Below are positions 8,404 through 17,011 of a stretch of 64,000 nucleotides of DNA, piece by piece (position 1 is the first letter of the stretch; the number at the start of each line of letters is the position of its first letter). The position numbers were made by a program, and so were the translations under genes. Where the stretch lies: NCBI GenBank assembly GCA_019115125.1, contig DXEG01000023.1, positions 1 to 64,000 of the forward strand, read 5' to 3'. Source of the DNA: Candidatus Blautia faecipullorum (lineage in GTDB: Bacteria > Bacillota > Clostridia > Lachnospirales > Lachnospiraceae). Under the pieces are notes generated by a model that had not been told where the DNA came from, did not search any database, and saw only the letters and a program-made list of their open reading frames with translations.

Positions 8404-9306
8404 ATGATTTCCAGTCCGCCCATTAGAACAGACGAGAGGAAGAGGGAGCTGTTGTATTCTGATACAGAGCAGTTTCCCTATGTATGCTTTTACCGGGAGC
8501 TGGACGACAGCGCGGACAGAACCGTTTCCTGGCACTGGCATCCGGAGCTGGAGGTGGATTATGTGCTGGAGGGAGAGATTGAATACCAGACAATGGAAAA
8601 GATCGTCACTGTGAAGGCGGGAGAACTGGTTTTCCTGAATTCCAATATTCTCCACACCGTATACGCCAAAAACAAACAGCCAGGCTGTAAAATGTACGCT
8701 CACCTGTTTGACATTTCTTTGCTGTCCGGGAGCTACAGCAGCGTTTTTCACCAGAAATATGTGCTTCCGGTGGTAAGAAACACAGGACTTTCTGTGGCGG
8801 GGATTTTTACAGGAGACGAACGGCAGGAGGCCATGAAGGCGGATTTTCTTGAGGCGGTAAGGATCAATGAGGAAAAAGCCTTTGGCTACGAATTTGAATT
8901 ACGGTCGAGGCTGTCTCATCTGTGGATCCTGCTGCTTCAGAGGATACAGAAGCTGCAGATCGAAGCTGTCAGGACGAACACAATGGATGTGGAGCGGATC
9001 AAGGAGATGCTGGAATATATCCATTCTCATTATCACGAGCGTCTTACGCTGGAAAGAATCGCGGAATCCGCCAGCATAAGCCCGAGAGAATGTGCCAGAT
9101 GCTTCCGGCGGTGTATCCGGACGTCCCCGGTGAACTATCTGAACAGATACCGGATACAGCAGGCGGCTCAGATGCTTCTGGATACCCCGGACAGTATCAC
9201 CACGATCAGCGAGAACTGCGGCTTCAGTACCGGCAGCTATTTCGGCAAGGCCTTCCACGAAATCATGGGCTGCACGCCCAGCCAGTACCGGAAAGGCAGA
9301 AGCTGA
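8404..9306 (+). CDS. AraC-family transcriptional regulator with cupin sensor
   Basis: 300 residues from the ATG behind GGAGGTGGAGTTT. The N-terminal cupin-like half contains HWHPELEVDYVLEGEIEY and AGELVFLNSNILHTV, probably the ligand pocket. The C-terminal 100 residues carry two helix-turn-helix units, the second being ITTISENCGFSTGSYFGKAFHE, ending in the family signature GCTPSQYRK. Members usually regulate sugar-use genes. No carbohydrate operon is adjacent and a terminator follows, so it is a single-gene unit with an unknown target. Confidence 0.88.
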   Translation: MISSPPIRTDERKRELLYSDTEQFPYVCFYRELDDSADRTVSWHWHPELEVDYVLEGEIEYQTMEKIVTVKAGELVFLNSNILHTVYAKNKQPGCKMYAHLFDISLLSGSYSSVFHQKYVLPVVRNTGLSVAGIFTGDERQEAMKADFLEAVRINEEKAFGYEFELRSRLSHLWILLLQRIQKLQIEAVRTNTMDVERIKEMLEYIHSHYHERLTLERIAESASISPRECARCFRRCIRTSPVNYLNRYRIQQAAQMLLDTPDSITTISENCGFSTGSYFGKAFHEIMGCTPSQYRKGRS

Positions 9307-9372
9307 CGGTATTCGGCCTGCATATCATCCGGGAATTTTATCAGTTGAAAAAACATAATTCAGTGACATATG

Positions 9373-9404
9373 AAAACGGTCATCCTTTGGGATGGCTGTT
9401 TTTA
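9373..9404 (+). terminator. Terminator after the AraC regulator
   Basis: AAAACGGTCATCC pairs with GGATGGCTGTTTT (including G-T pairs) around a 4-nt loop and ends in a T run. Confidence 0.75.
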
Positions 9405-9424
9405 TATCATAGGATCTTTATAAA

Positions 9425-9477
9425 TTTACAAAGATTTTACAGGAGCGTACTTTTGCATTTTACGTTCCGCCTATAAA
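9425..9477 (+). promoter_or_regulatory. Candidate Pho box and promoter of the pst operon
   Basis: TTTACA occurs at 9425-9430 and again at 9436-9441, an exact 11-bp period as used by PhoB/PhoP-type regulators. TATAAA at 9472-9477 is a plausible -10 box with no good -35, as expected of an activated promoter. Confidence 0.5.
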
Positions 9478-9538
9478 ATGACACTTGTCAATGAGGAAAA
9501 CAACTAAATAAAAAGAATAAAAGAAGAGGAGATTTATC

Positions 9539-10402
9539 ATGAAGAAAAAAATTGTAAGCGTATTAGCAGCAGCACTGATTGGAAGCACTGTATTCGCGTC
9601 AGCAGTAAGCGCGGCAAGCGGAACTATCAACGTGATTTCCCGTGAGGACGGATCCGGAACAAGAGGAGCTTTTATCGAGCTTTTCGGTATTGAGGAAGAG
9701 CAGGAGGACGGCGAGAAGGTTGATATGACCACGACAGACGCCAGCATCACAAACAGCACTTCCGTAATGATGACCACCGTTGCGGGCGACGAGAACGCCA
9801 TCGGATACATTTCCCTGGGCTCTCTGAACGATACGGTTAAGGCTGTCAAGATCGACGGAGCTGAGGCTACCGCTGAAAACGTATCTGACGGTACATACAA
9901 GGTATCCCGTCCCTTTAACATCGTAACAGGCGAAGAGGCCAGCGACGCAGCGCAGGATTTCATCAATTATATCATGAGCGCCGACGGACAGCAGATCGTT
10001 GAGGACAACGGATATATCAAAGCGGACGCAGAGGCTGAGGCATACGCGGCAGGCGACGCAGAGGGCAAGGTTGTGGTAGCAGGTTCTTCCTCTGTATCTC
10101 CGGTTATGGAAAAACTGAAAGAGGGCTATGAGGCGGCTCAGGATAAAGTAACTGTTGAAGTACAGCAGAGCGATTCCACCACAGGTATCACCTCCGCGGC
10201 AGAGGGCATCTGCGATATCGGTATGGCTTCCCGTGAACTGAAGGACGAAGAAACAGAGCAGGGACTTACCGCTACTGTGATCGCTACAGACGGCATCGCT
10301 GTGATCGTAAATACCACAAACGAGACTGAGGATCTTACCGCAGATCAGGTGAAATCCATCTTCACAGGCGAGACTACCGAGTGGGAGGCTCTGGCGGAAT
10401 AA
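9539..10402 (+). CDS. pstS: Circularly permuted phosphate-binding protein, PstS-like
   Basis: 287 residues. It should capture phosphate outside the cell and pass it to PstCA. A signal peptide covers residues 1-26, ending in SAVSA, with no lipobox cysteine. The two halves of PstS are in reverse order. Residues 30-160 match what is normally the C-terminal half (SREDGSGTRGAF 34-45, NAIGYISLGSL, YKVSRPF, ADGQQIVEDNGYI). Residues 177-287 match the normal N-terminal half (AGSSSVSPVMEKL from 181, DIGMASREL 226-234, DGIAVIVN, VKSIFTGETTEW). An acidic, alanine-rich linker at 161-176 joins them. Phosphate-contact motifs are present in both halves, so binding is probably kept. First gene of the pst operon. 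Confidence 0.88.
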   Translation: MKKKIVSVLAAALIGSTVFASAVSAASGTINVISREDGSGTRGAFIELFGIEEEQEDGEKVDMTTTDASITNSTSVMMTTVAGDENAIGYISLGSLNDTVKAVKIDGAEATAENVSDGTYKVSRPFNIVTGEEASDAAQDFINYIMSADGQQIVEDNGYIKADAEAEAYAAGDAEGKVVVAGSSSVSPVMEKLKEGYEAAQDKVTVEVQQSDSTTGITSAAEGICDIGMASRELKDEETEQGLTATVIATDGIAVIVNTTNETEDLTADQVKSIFTGETTEWEALAE

Positions 10403-10900
10403 CAACTGCCGGATAGAATGTCATACATCTGTCAGAAAAAATTGAAATATCTATGCAGTTCTGCTCCGACGGCAGTGGCTCCCCGGAACATTCCGGGGAG
10501 CCGGATACCCAAAAAGCAAAATCTGCATAGATATTGTTACAGTTCACGCTATGCATGAACTGTAACTGAATCCAGCCCATTTTAAGTCGCCTACGGCGAG
10601 GGGCTGGATTCTTTGGTCATTTTTCGTACTGGCCCGTGCATTTTCAGCGAGTGAAAATGCCGGGAGTGAACTGTAACTAGATATTTCTTGTGTCACAGGA
10701 AACACCTTGCTGATTTAATGTGAAAAAGTGCCGGCTTTCCTATGATACAGAAGCGATCCTCTATGGATCGTGAAATTATGACAGTGAAGCTGCCAGTACA
10801 ACGAAAGATAAATAATCACAGAGTAAAGCATACAGGCCGGGCCGATTGTTTGTTTTTCGCTGTGCTGGCGTATAGGAAGAAGAGAGGAAGTCATTTATCC
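10403..10900 (+). repeat. Cluster of strong palindromes between pstS and pstC
   Basis: No gene is seen in these 498 bp. Perfect arms include AATATCTATGCAG 10446-10458 with its complement at 10523-10535, enclosing GGCTCCCCGGAA/TTCCGGGGAGCC at 10477-10502. Then come GTTACAGTTCA 10536-10546 with TGAACTGTAAC 10556-10566 (repeated at 10667-10677), GAATCCAGCCC 10568-10578 with GGGCTGGATTC 10601-10611, and GCATTTTCA/TGAAAATGC at 10638-10660. It could limit read-through from pstS into pstC or be a REP-like repeat element. Confidence 0.7.
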
Positions 10901-11758
10901 ATGAATAATTTTAAAGAAAAAGGTATGAAGGTTGTCTTTATGGTCGCTGCCTGCGCGTCCGTCCTGGCGGTATTTCTCATCTGCCTGTTCCTTTTCGCAA
11001 GCGGTATTCCGGCCATAGGAAAAATCGGACCTCTGAAGTTTCTGTTCGGAACGGAATGGAGGCCGTCCAATGACGTATATGGAATCTTTCCAATGATCGT
11101 GGCCAGTATCTATGTAACAGGAGGAGCGATTCTGGTGGGCGTTCCCATCGCGCTTTTTACCTCCGTATTTATGGCCCGCTATTGTCCGAAAAAAATATAC
11201 CGTCCCTTAAAATCAGGGATCGAGCTGATGGCGGGAGTTCCTTCCATTGTGTATGGTTTCTTCGGTCTGGTGCTGATGGTTCCCCTGATCCGTCAGGTAT
11301 TCGGCGGAACCGGAACAAGCTGGCTGGCCGCGTCGCTGCTTCTGGCGATCATGATCCTGCCTACCATTATCGGGCCCACGGAATCCGCCCTGCGGAGCGT
11401 TCCGGAAAGCTATTATGAAGGTTCCCTCGCTCTGGGAGCCACCAAGGAAAGAAGTATTTTCTGCGTAATTCTGCCGGCGGCAAAATCAGGCATACTGGCG
11501 GCGGTGGTCCTCGGCATCGGCCGTGCTATCGGCGAGACCATGGCGGTGATCATGGTGGCGGGAAATCAGGCAAGAATGCCGGAGGGGCTTCTCAAGGGCC
11601 TCCGTACCATGACGGCCAATATTGTTACGGAAATGGGATATGCCACAGGACTTCACAGAGAGGCTCTGATCGCTACGGGAGTCGTGCTGTTTGTCTTTAT
11701 CCTGATTATAAATTTAAGTCTTTCATTACTGAACAGGAGGGCTGAAAATGCAAACTAA
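10901..11758 (+). CDS. pstC: Phosphate ABC transporter permease PstC
   Basis: 285 residues from the ATG ten bases behind GAGAGGAAG. Six hydrophobic membrane segments are visible, the first being VVFMVAACASVLAVFLICLF. The coupling-loop region ALGATKERSIFCVILPAAKSG touches the ATPase, and GIGRAIGETMAV is typical of PstC. With PstA it forms the membrane channel for phosphate uptake. Its last 11 bp overlap pstA. An upstream extension of 53 codons is open but lacks a ribosome binding site. Confidence 0.93.
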   Translation: MNNFKEKGMKVVFMVAACASVLAVFLICLFLFASGIPAIGKIGPLKFLFGTEWRPSNDVYGIFPMIVASIYVTGGAILVGVPIALFTSVFMARYCPKKIYRPLKSGIELMAGVPSIVYGFFGLVLMVPLIRQVFGGTGTSWLAASLLLAIMILPTIIGPTESALRSVPESYYEGSLALGATKERSIFCVILPAAKSGILAAVVLGIGRAIGETMAVIMVAGNQARMPEGLLKGLRTMTANIVTEMGYATGLHREALIATGVVLFVFILIINLSLSLLNRRAENAN

Positions 11759-12650
11759 TTTTGCGGCGGTCAACACAAAAGCGGAGGTTGAAAAAAGAAA
11801 CGCCTCCTCCGTTTCCAATCATCTGAAATCTTACCTTCGGCATCCGGGTTCCGGGATTCTGGCTCTTTTGACAGGGACAGCGGCCCTGATCACCTTTGCG
11901 GTGCTGATATTCCTGGTTGTATATATACTTGCAAAGGGAATCCCTTATCTGACTCCGGATCTTTTCAGTCTGGAATATAACTCAGAGAACGTGTCCCTGA
12001 TGCCTTCTCTGATCAATACCTTTATTATGACCTTTATGTCTCTGCTGATCGCGGCGCCTCTTGGGATTTTCGCGGCCATTTATCTGGTTGAGTACGCAAA
12101 AAAAGGAAATAAACTGGTAAAGATCATCCGTGTGACAGCGGAAACTCTTTCTGGAATTCCGTCTATTGTATTCGGTCTTTTCGGTATGCTGTTTTTCGTG
12201 ACGGCTCTCCACTGGGGCATGTCCCTTCTGGCAGGCTCCTGTACTCTTGTGATCATGGTTCTGCCGCTGATCATGAGGACCTCCGAGGAAGCGCTGAAAG
12301 CGGTTCCCGATTCCTACCGTGAAGCCAGCTTCGGTCTGGGGGCGGGAAAGCTCCGCACGATTTTTACCATTGTACTGCCTTCCGCGGTACCCGGGATCCT
12401 GGCGGGCGTTATTCTTGCTATCGGCCGTATTATCGGTGAGACGGCGGCACTTCTCTATACGTCGGGAACAGTGGCGCAGGTGCCGAACCTGATGGGCTCC
12501 GGCCGTACCCTGGCTCTTCACATGTATGTGCTTTCGAGTGAAGGTCTTCATATGAACCAGGCCTCCGCTACCGCTGTTGTCATTCTTATTTTTGTACTGA
12601 TCATCAACGGGCTGTCCAGTAAGGCGGCCAAACGAATTGCGAAAGGATAA
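11748..12650 (+). CDS. pstA: Phosphate ABC transporter permease PstA
   Basis: 300 residues, started at the ATG behind AGGAGGGCTGAAA and overlapping pstC by 11 bp. About 40 N-terminal residues precede the first of six membrane segments. The family regions are GIPSIVFGLFGMLFFV, SFGLGAGKLRTIFTIVLPSAVPG (coupling loop) and GRIIGETAALLYTSG. It pairs with PstC in the inner membrane. Six bases separate it from pstB. Confidence 0.93.
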   Translation: MQTNFAAVNTKAEVEKRNASSVSNHLKSYLRHPGSGILALLTGTAALITFAVLIFLVVYILAKGIPYLTPDLFSLEYNSENVSLMPSLINTFIMTFMSLLIAAPLGIFAAIYLVEYAKKGNKLVKIIRVTAETLSGIPSIVFGLFGMLFFVTALHWGMSLLAGSCTLVIMVLPLIMRTSEEALKAVPDSYREASFGLGAGKLRTIFTIVLPSAVPGILAGVILAIGRIIGETAALLYTSGTVAQVPNLMGSGRTLALHMYVLSSEGLHMNQASATAVVILIFVLIINGLSSKAAKRIAKG

Positions 12651-12656
12651 ATAAAC

Positions 12657-13415
12657 ATGAGCGAGAATATTAAGCTTTCTATTGAAGATATGAACCTTCA
12701 TTACGGCGCCTTTCATGCGCTGAAGGATATTAACATGCATATTCCGGAAAAAGAGATCACGGCGTTTATCGGCCCCAGCGGCTGCGGTAAATCCACGCTT
12801 CTGAAATCCCTGAACAGGATGAACGATCTTGTGGAGGGCTGCGTGATCACCGGCAGGGTAGAGCTGGACGGTGAGGATATCTATGGGGATATGGACGTGA
12901 ACCTTCTCCGCAAAAGAGTGGGAATGGTTTTTCAGAAACCGAATCCCTTCCCCATGAGCATTTACGATAATATAGCATACGGGCCAAGAACACACGGCAT
13001 CCGTTCCAAGGCAAAGCTGGACGATATTGTGGAAAAGTCCCTTCGCGACGCCGCGATCTGGGATGAAGTGAAGGACCGCCTGAAAAAAAGCGCTCTGGGA
13101 ATGTCCGGCGGACAGCAGCAGAGGCTCTGTATCGCGAGAGCGCTGGCAGTACAGCCGGAGGTGCTTCTGATGGATGAGCCCACCTCCGCCCTTGACCCCA
13201 TTTCCACTTCCAAGATCGAGGAGCTGGCTATGGAGCTGAAAAAGGATTACACCATTGTCATTGTCACGCACAATATGCAGCAGGCGACGCGTATCTCTGA
13301 CAAAACCGCTTTCTTTTTGCTGGGAGAAGTGGTAGAATTTAACGATACAGATACGTTGTTCTCCATGCCTGCAGATAAGCGGACAGAAGATTACATTACA
13401 GGGAGGTTTGGCTGA
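12657..13415 (+). CDS. pstB: Phosphate ABC transporter ATP-binding protein PstB
   Basis: 252 residues, the family's normal size. Walker A is GPSGCGKST, the ABC signature is [17 protein letters not shown], Walker B is [12 protein letters not shown], and the switch histidine lies in IVTHNMQQA. The segment [18 protein letters not shown] is specific to PstB. It energises phosphate import by PstCA. phoU begins one base after the stop. Confidence 0.97.
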   Translation: MSENIKLSIEDMNLHYGAFHALKDINMHIPEKEITAFIGPSGCGKSTLLKSLNRMNDLVEGCVITGRVELDGEDIYGDMDVNLLRKRVGMVFQKPNPFPMSIYDNIAYGPRTHGIRSKAKLDDIVEKSLRDAAIWDEVKDRLKKSALGMSGGQQQRLCIARALAVQPEVLLMDEPTSALDPISTSKIEELAMELKKDYTIVIVTHNMQQATRISDKTAFFLLGEVVEFNDTDTLFSMPADKRTEDYITGRFG

Positions 13416-13416
13416 T

Positions 13417-14073
13417 ATGGCAACACGTTTTGAGCGGCAGTTGGAGGAACTTCATGTACAGATGATCACTATGGGCAGTCTTTGCGAGAAGGTGATCAAG
13501 CTCTCGGCAAAGGCCATCGAGGGAGAGGATTGTGCGGGCCAGGTATTTGAGACAGACCGGGAGATCGATGCCAAAGAAAGAGAAATCGAGACTCTTTGCA
13601 TGCGTCTTCTTCTTCATCAGCAGCCGGTTGCGGGAGATCTGCGGGAGATTTCAGCGGCTCTCCGGATGATCTCTGATATGGAGCGCATCGGCGATCAGGC
13701 GGCGGATATCGCGGATCTGTCCCGGTTTATTGACAGAGACGACGTTCAGGTACCGGATGAGATCAAGAAAATGGTAGAGCAGACGGTCCATATGGTAACG
13801 GAAAGCGTAGACGCCTTTGTAAAATCTGACATTAATCTTTGCCGGAAGGTCATTGCCGACGACGATAAGGTGGATGAAGCTTTCAACAATATCAAAGGCC
13901 AGCTTGCGGGCCTTATGCACGGCAATATGGACGTGAAGGTGGGGATCGACCTTCTTATGGCAGCCAAGTACATGGAGCGTATCGGAGATCATGCGGTGAA
14001 TATCGCGGAATGGGTGGAATATTCCATTACCGGAGTTCACAGAAACAATGAACATCAACTTGGAGGAAATTGA
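13417..14073 (+). CDS. phoU: Phosphate transport regulator PhoU
   Basis: 218 residues from the ATG behind GGGAGGTTTGGCTGAT, one base after pstB. It has the two three-helix repeats of PhoU, each with the metal-binding pattern: ISDMERIGDQAADIADL near residue 88 and KYMERIGDHAVNIAEW near 192. PhoU signals phosphate sufficiency between the Pst transporter and the sensor kinase; the kinase gene overlaps its 3' end, which fits that role. Confidence 0.95.
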   Translation: MATRFERQLEELHVQMITMGSLCEKVIKLSAKAIEGEDCAGQVFETDREIDAKEREIETLCMRLLLHQQPVAGDLREISAALRMISDMERIGDQAADIADLSRFIDRDDVQVPDEIKKMVEQTVHMVTESVDAFVKSDINLCRKVIADDDKVDEAFNNIKGQLAGLMHGNMDVKVGIDLLMAAKYMERIGDHAVNIAEWVEYSITGVHRNNEHQLGGN

Positions 14074-14075
14074 AG

Positions 14076-15749
14076 TTGACAAAAAGGATATTTAAGTCCA
14101 GCATTCTGGCGTCCGCGATAGTCCTCGTATTGGGGATGGCCTGTGTGCTGGGCGTTTTCTATCAGTATTTCGGCGGTCAGATCATCGGTGAGCTGAAAAA
14201 AGAAGCGCAGTATTTGTCCTACGGCGTGGAGCTGGAGGGAGAGAAGTATCTGGAGCAGATCGGCGACCAGGACTCCCGCCTCACATACATTGACAAAGAT
14301 GGAAACGTTCTTTACGACAGTATGGCCGACGAGGACAGTATGGAAAATCACAGAGACAGAGAAGAATTCCAGGAAGCGGAGCGGAACGGATTCGGACAGG
14401 CGGAACGTATGTCCGACACACTGTCCGAGAGGACGCTTTATTACGCGGTGCGTCTCAGCGATGATTCTGTACTGAGAGTGTCAAGCACTCAGGATTCCGT
14501 ACTGGCGCTGACGGTTCAGCTTATTCCCCCGGCGCTTGGTATTCTGGCGGTGCTGATCATTCTTGCGGGGATTTTCGCTTCGAGAATGGCCTCGCATATT
14601 GTGGGGCCCATTAATTCTCTTGATCTGGACCATCCTGAGGAAAATGAAATCTATGAGGAAGTAGCGCCCCTTCTCAGCAAGATCCACAGGCAGAGCGGCC
14701 AGATCAGGCAGCAGCTTGAGGAGGCCAGAAGGAACCAGGAGGAGTTTGGGATCATTACAGAGAACATGCAGGAAGGACTTCTGGTGATCGACGCTTACAC
14801 AATGATCCTTTCGGGAAATTCCAGCGTGTGGAGGATGTTCCGGGTCTGGGAGCCGAAGATCGGGGAAAGTGTTTATTCCCTGGACAGAACAGAAAACTTC
14901 CGCAGGCTCATTGAACAGGTTCTTGAGGGAGAACACGGCAGCACTCTTCTTCGTATTGATAATGAATATATCAACCTGATCGCGAATCCTGTTTCCAGGG
15001 ACGGAAAAACAGTAGGCGCCGTTCTGGTCCTGATGAACGAGACGGAAAAGGTAGAGAGAGAAAATCTCCGCAGAGAGTTTTCCGCAAACGTTTCCCACGA
15101 GCTGAAAACACCGCTTACCTCTATTTCGGGCTATGCGGAGATCATTCAGGGAGGGCTGGTGAAGGATGAGGATATCAAGAAGTTCTCGGGAAGAATCTAC
15201 AAGGAGGCCCAGAGACTGATCCAGCTTGTGGAGGACACCATTAAGATCTCACAGCTTGACGAGGGCGAGAACCCTTATGAATGGGAGGATACAGACGTTT
15301 ATGCGGTGGCAAAGGACGTATGCGGCCACCTGAAGGATGTGGCGTGGAAGAAAAACGTCCATCTCTTTATAGAAGGCAGGAAGACGGACTGCCGCACGGT
15401 GCGGCACATTCTGGAGGAGATCCTGTACAATCTCTGTGACAATGGGATCAAGTACAACAGAGAAGACGGAACGGTGAGCATCCATATCAGAGAAGACGGG
15501 GAAAATGTGCGGATCCTTGTGAAGGACAACGGGATCGGTATTCCGGGAGAGGACGTAAACCGCGTATTCGAACGCTTTTACAGAGTGGATAAAAGCCATT
15601 CCAGAGAGATCGGCGGAACCGGTCTGGGACTTTCGATTGTAAAGCACGGCGTTACCTTCCTTGGAGGAACCATTGATCTTGTCAGCGAGGTAGGAAAAGG
15701 AACCGAGATAACGGTGATACTGCCGAAAGACGGGAGAAAGGAAGCTTAG
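14076..15749 (+). CDS. PhoR-type sensor histidine kinase
   Basis: 557 residues from a TTG start 9 bp behind GGAGG; a TTG two codons earlier is too close to that site. Order: membrane segment at about 10-28, extracellular domain with YIDKDGNVLYDS, second membrane segment around 150-172, PAS domain starting near FGIITENMQEGLLVIDAY, phospho-acceptor His341 in NVSHELKTPL, and an ATPase domain with DNGIGIPGEDV and GGTGLGLSIVKH. Position after phoU indicates phosphate sensing. No response regulator gene is next to it; a terminator follows. The nearest OmpR-type regulators (23514 and 63056) belong to other modules. Confidence 0.88.
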   Translation: MTKRIFKSSILASAIVLVLGMACVLGVFYQYFGGQIIGELKKEAQYLSYGVELEGEKYLEQIGDQDSRLTYIDKDGNVLYDSMADEDSMENHRDREEFQEAERNGFGQAERMSDTLSERTLYYAVRLSDDSVLRVSSTQDSVLALTVQLIPPALGILAVLIILAGIFASRMASHIVGPINSLDLDHPEENEIYEEVAPLLSKIHRQSGQIRQQLEEARRNQEEFGIITENMQEGLLVIDAYTMILSGNSSVWRMFRVWEPKIGESVYSLDRTENFRRLIEQVLEGEHGSTLLRIDNEYINLIANPVSRDGKTVGAVLVLMNETEKVERENLRREFSANVSHELKTPLTSISGYAEIIQGGLVKDEDIKKFSGRIYKEAQRLIQLVEDTIKISQLDEGENPYEWEDTDVYAVAKDVCGHLKDVAWKKNVHLFIEGRKTDCRTVRHILEEILYNLCDNGIKYNREDGTVSIHIREDGENVRILVKDNGIGIPGEDVNRVFERFYRVDKSHSREIGGTGLGLSIVKHGVTFLGGTIDLVSEVGKGTEITVILPKDGRKEA

Positions 15750-15768
15750 TACAATCCAGGGATAAAAA

Positions 15769-15816
15769 AGAGATTACCGGAACACTGTTTTAGGGTTCTG
15801 GCAATCTCTTTTTTTA
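15769..15816 (+). terminator. Terminator of the pst operon
   Basis: AAGAGATTACCGGAAC pairs imperfectly with GTTCTGGCAATCTCT and is followed by seven Ts. Confidence 0.85.
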
Positions 15817-15832
15817 TGTTATAGAACAATCT

Positions 15833-16018
15833 TTAATAGTTATAGGCGCCCTCATATCTGAAGCAGGAGGTTTTTTTACGCGACAGCTTTTCGCAGGCGC
15901 GGCACCTGTCGCAGAATTCCTGCTGATAGCAGGTGGCGCAGAGACAGTCTCCGCAGGCGCGGCGGTTGTATTCCGGCGTGCAGGTGTAGGCGGTCTGATT
16001 ATCATAATCTTCCTTCAT
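15833..16018 (-). CDS. Small cysteine-rich protein
   Basis: 61 residues from the ATG behind AAAGGAGCGTGATACAT. Nine cysteines fall in 40 residues with spacing C-x8-C-x2-C-x1-C-x2-C-x5-C-x2-C-x2-C and one more near the end. The paired CxxC units suggest a zinc or iron-sulphur site. There is no signal peptide or membrane segment. It lies 53 bp downstream of the YitT-family gene on the same strand. I do not recognise the family. Confidence 0.6.
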   Translation of the reverse strand: MKEDYDNQTAYTCTPEYNRRACGDCLCATCYQQEFCDRCRACEKLSRKKTSCFRYEGAYNY

Positions 16019-16071
16019 ATGTATCACGCTCCTTTGGAATCCGATACAAGTCCGCGCATGGCGCGGCCGCA

Positions 16072-16953
16072 TCAGTAGTCTGTCTTATAGTAGAATCTTC
16101 CGTTGATATAGTCGGTCTTTATGATATTTACAAAGGCGTCTGGATCCACCTCCATCACTTTTTTTACAAGAAGCTTTGCTTCCTCCCGGGATACTACGGA
16201 GTAGATCATGGAAGTGGAGTCCTTGGTGTAGCATCCCATGCCGTCCAGGCGGGTGGCGGAGTGATGGGAAAGATGAGAGATTTCCTCATACACTGTGTCA
16301 GGGTGCCGCGTGACGATAAAGAGCGTGTGTTTTTTGTACCGCTGATGGAGCATCTGTACCACCTGGGTAGAGGTAAACTGAAAGATGATGGAGTACAGCG
16401 CTTTGTCCCAGCCGAAAAGAAGACCCGCGACAACAAGAAGCATAGCGTTCCCGCAGAAAATATAATTCCAGATATCACGTCCGTTTTTTTCTGAAAAGTA
16501 AATGGCAATGATATCGGTTCCTCCGGAGCTGGTGTTTCCGATGAGGCACAGGGTGATCACCACTCCGTTGATGAGTCCGCCGAAAATGCTGATCAGCAGC
16601 GGATCGTAGGTGATGGGCTGAGCCGGGATCAGGTCGGTGAGAATACTGGAGAGAACGATCACCACACAGGAGCTCATAGTAAACTTGACCCCGACAAAAC
16701 GAAGACCCACAAAAATAGGAAAGGCGTTCAGCGCGATGTTGATCACTGTATAAGGAACGTCAATCCCCGCGAACTGCCGGCATATATTCTGCAGGAGAAG
16801 CGTCAGCCCGTTGAAGCCTCCTGGGATAAGCCCTCCGGTGTTGACAAAGGTGTTGATGTTTACCGCACAGATCACCGCGGCTATAATGGCGCAGCCGTAA
16901 CGCTTCATCTCGATCCTGGGATCCATGCCCTTCAAGGATGCCAAATGATTCAT
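16072..16953 (-). CDS. YitT family membrane protein
   Basis: 293 residues, started behind AGAGGGGGATATATCAAT. The N-terminal 200 residues hold five or six membrane segments with the family pattern FVNTGGLIPGGFNGLTLLLQ and GNTSSGGTDIIA. The C-terminal 80 residues are the soluble DUF2179 domain (ISHLSHHSATRLDGMGCYTKDSTSMIY). Function is unknown; YitT/DUF161 proteins are common in Firmicutes, often in several paralogues. Probably co-transcribed with the Cys-rich peptide downstream. Confidence 0.9.
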   Translation of the reverse strand: MNHLASLKGMDPRIEMKRYGCAIIAAVICAVNINTFVNTGGLIPGGFNGLTLLLQNICRQFAGIDVPYTVINIALNAFPIFVGLRFVGVKFTMSSCVVIVLSSILTDLIPAQPITYDPLLISIFGGLINGVVITLCLIGNTSSGGTDIIAIYFSEKNGRDIWNYIFCGNAMLLVVAGLLFGWDKALYSIIFQFTSTQVVQMLHQRYKKHTLFIVTRHPDTVYEEISHLSHHSATRLDGMGCYTKDSTSMIYSVVSREEAKLLVKKVMEVDPDAFVNIIKTDYINGRFYYKTDY

Positions 16954-17011
16954 ATTGATATATCCCCCTCTTTATCCATATGATTTTTTATGTGATTATG
17001 TTTTGGAGAAA

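Noticed and set aside
11982-13271. 429-codon open frame on the minus strand
   Set aside because: Antisense to pstA and pstB, which carry clear family motifs.
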